From Pseudovibrio exalbescens DSM 16456 (GTDB lineage: Bacteria > Pseudomonadota > Alphaproteobacteria > Rhizobiales > Stappiaceae): a DNA stretch of 64,000 bases. The stretch lies in assembly GCF_000422785.1 (NCBI RefSeq), contig NZ_KE383918.1, positions 93,748 through 157,747 of the forward strand, in the 5' to 3' direction. The position numbers were made by a program, and so were the translations under genes. Of this stretch, positions 62,971 through 64,000 are shown in pieces (positions within the stretch are counted from its first letter, which is position 1; each line of letters opens with the position of its first letter). A model generated the notes under the pieces. That model made no database searches, was not told the DNA's origin, and saw only the letters and a program-made list of their open reading frames with translations.

Positions 62971-64000
62971 ATGAGCAGGGCAGCGACACTTTTTATCTTC
63001 GCATGTATGACGATTGTAGCCATTTCCTGCGGTCTGGTCATGATGGTGCAGTTTCAGCGGCCTTTCGGCGAAGCGGCGTCCGTTGCGTTGGCGTTGATGT
63101 GTACCATGATGGTCATCCATTTGGTCATGACGCGAACCCAGGAAAAGAGTGAATTTTCTGAAAGTGTCGAGCGTCTCGAGGACCGTTTGTCAGAGATTGA
63201 TGACGACGTGGTCAACCTTGAAGGACGCATGAGCGGCATGGAAACAAACTTGCCACAACGCACGCGGCAAGAGATTGACCCTGTCTTTGCGGAAGTTGAA
63301 GTGATTGGATCGCTGGTCAAGCAAATGGCAGAGGCGATGGCAGACATGGAGACGCGGCTTGATGACCAGTCGGCCAAGACCATCGCTTTGACCCATTCGG
63401 TCAACGCCCAGCAAGCTTTGCCCTCGAGCCAAGGTCAGATACCGGCATCCAATCAGGCAGCGGTGGGATATACGCCGGATCACAATCCATCCGATGCAAT
63501 GGGAACTATGCGGCACCCCCACGCATCACATAACGTAACTAGTCCTGAGCCTGAAGTCACAACCCAACCACAAGCGGCGCCACGCCGACCTGATCCGCGT
63601 ATGCCGCGCCCGGACGCTGCATTGGCGGCTGAAATCAGTGCTGCACTGGATGCGGGCAGGGTGGATTTGTATCTGCAGCCGATCGTTACCCTGCCGCAGC
63701 GCCGCGTACGCTACTATGAGGCCCTCAGCCGGTTGCGCCGGTTGGATGGTGAGACACTGGAGCCAGTGGAATTCATTGCAGAGGCCGAGCGCACAGGGCA
63801 GATGCCGGCCATTGACAACCTTTTGTTGTTCCGTTCGTTGCAGATCCTCAAGCGCCTGTCCTCCCGAAATAGGGAAGCGGGCTTGTTCTGCAACCTTTCC
63901 CCTTCAACGCTGGTGGACGAGGATTTCTTTCCCGGATTTCTGGAATTCGTGCGTGCCAACGAAACCTATGCGGATCTGCTGATTTTCGAGTTCACCCAAG
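62971..64000 (+). CDS. EAL-domain protein, cut off by the window edge
   Basis: The first 343 codons of a longer gene. Residues about 5-25 and 33-53 form two hydrophobic segments, then a coiled coil (SESVERLEDRLSEIDDDVVN) and a Pro/Gln-rich linker. The EAL phosphodiesterase domain begins near residue 218 (VDLYLQPIVTLPQRRVRYYE), with EAL in YYEALSRLR. Full members break down c-di-GMP. Later motifs lie outside the window, so activity cannot be judged. The frame remains open to the right edge. It is divergent from the gene at 60788. Confidence 0.88.
   Translation, partial: MSRAATLFIFACMTIVAISCGLVMMVQFQRPFGEAASVALALMCTMMVIHLVMTRTQEKSEFSESVERLEDRLSEIDDDVVNLEGRMSGMETNLPQRTRQEIDPVFAEVEVIGSLVKQMAEAMADMETRLDDQSAKTIALTHSVNAQQALPSSQGQIPASNQAAVGYTPDHNPSDAMGTMRHPHASHNVTSPEPEVTTQPQAAPRRPDPRMPRPDAALAAEISAALDAGRVDLYLQPIVTLPQRRVRYYEALSRLRRLDGETLEPVEFIAEAERTGQMPAIDNLLLFRSLQILKRLSSRNREAGLFCNLSPSTLVDEDFFPGFLEFVRANETYADLLIFEFTQ

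Overview
The window looks like the chromosome of an alphaproteobacterium, most likely of the order Hyphomicrobiales (Rhizobiales). Pointers are the roughly 320-residue HisG beside HisZ and HisS, the groES operon with promoter and CIRCE element, alphaproteobacterial CheZ, DUF1127, the Pat-type ADP-forming synthetase/GNAT fusion, and Fnr/FixK-type boxes (TTGAT-N4-GTCAA). Coding density is high. I see no rRNA, tRNA, CRISPR array, insertion sequence or prophage.

Layout. 1-6437: a short tandem repeat, a cyanide-insensitive bd-type quinol oxidase operon (cioA-cioB plus a 49-residue membrane peptide), a DUF805 protein, and the ferrous iron uptake operon feoA-feoB-feoC behind an Fnr-type box. 6438-13650: a kinase-like fusion protein, a thiamine-diphosphate enzyme, a Pat-type acetyltransferase and a tandem universal stress protein with an Fnr-type class II promoter. 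13971-17152: a TRAP transporter. 17177-26181: xseA, rsmE, a membrane adenylate cyclase, two paralogous LysR regulators flanking a DUF1127 gene, a DMT exporter and a conserved hypothetical. 26225-32022: a Na/Pi symporter family protein, part of an amino-acid ABC importer (no ATPase gene), class II fructose-bisphosphate aldolase, a degenerate LutA-like protein and a cytochrome c. 32172-38074: a LysR gene divergent from glycolate oxidase glcDEF and a DUF1796-like gene. 38099-44353: L,D-transpeptidase, cheZ, tag and hisS-hisZ-hisG. 44584-50104: a lipid-linked sugar transfer trio (GT2-GtrA, ArnT-like, YdjC-like), a Crp/Fnr regulator, a truncated-globin-like protein and a thioesterase. 50127-56060: a doubtful small ORF, a PQQ-type sugar dehydrogenase, a LysR/oxidoreductase pair, exported MsrA and an orphan 336-residue protein. 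56082-64000: groES-groEL, an exported hypothetical, a sigma-54 activator, a one-pass TPR-like protein with a regulator-type N-terminus, and the start of an EAL-domain protein cut by the window edge.

Together the genes suggest an aerobe able to live at low oxygen: a high-affinity or cyanide-resistant oxidase, Fe(II) uptake, a stress protein and a Crp/Fnr regulator. It oxidises small organic acids (glycolate, TRAP substrates) and sugars. Two proteins stand out because the family is recognisable while the active site is gone: a YdjC-like deacetylase lacking every metal ligand, inside a lipid-A-modification-like trio, and a group III truncated globin lacking the proximal histidine, beside a Crp/Fnr gene. 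These two neighbouring units (44584-49623) are the best candidates for undescribed biology. Everything here comes from reading the sequence, with no database search.
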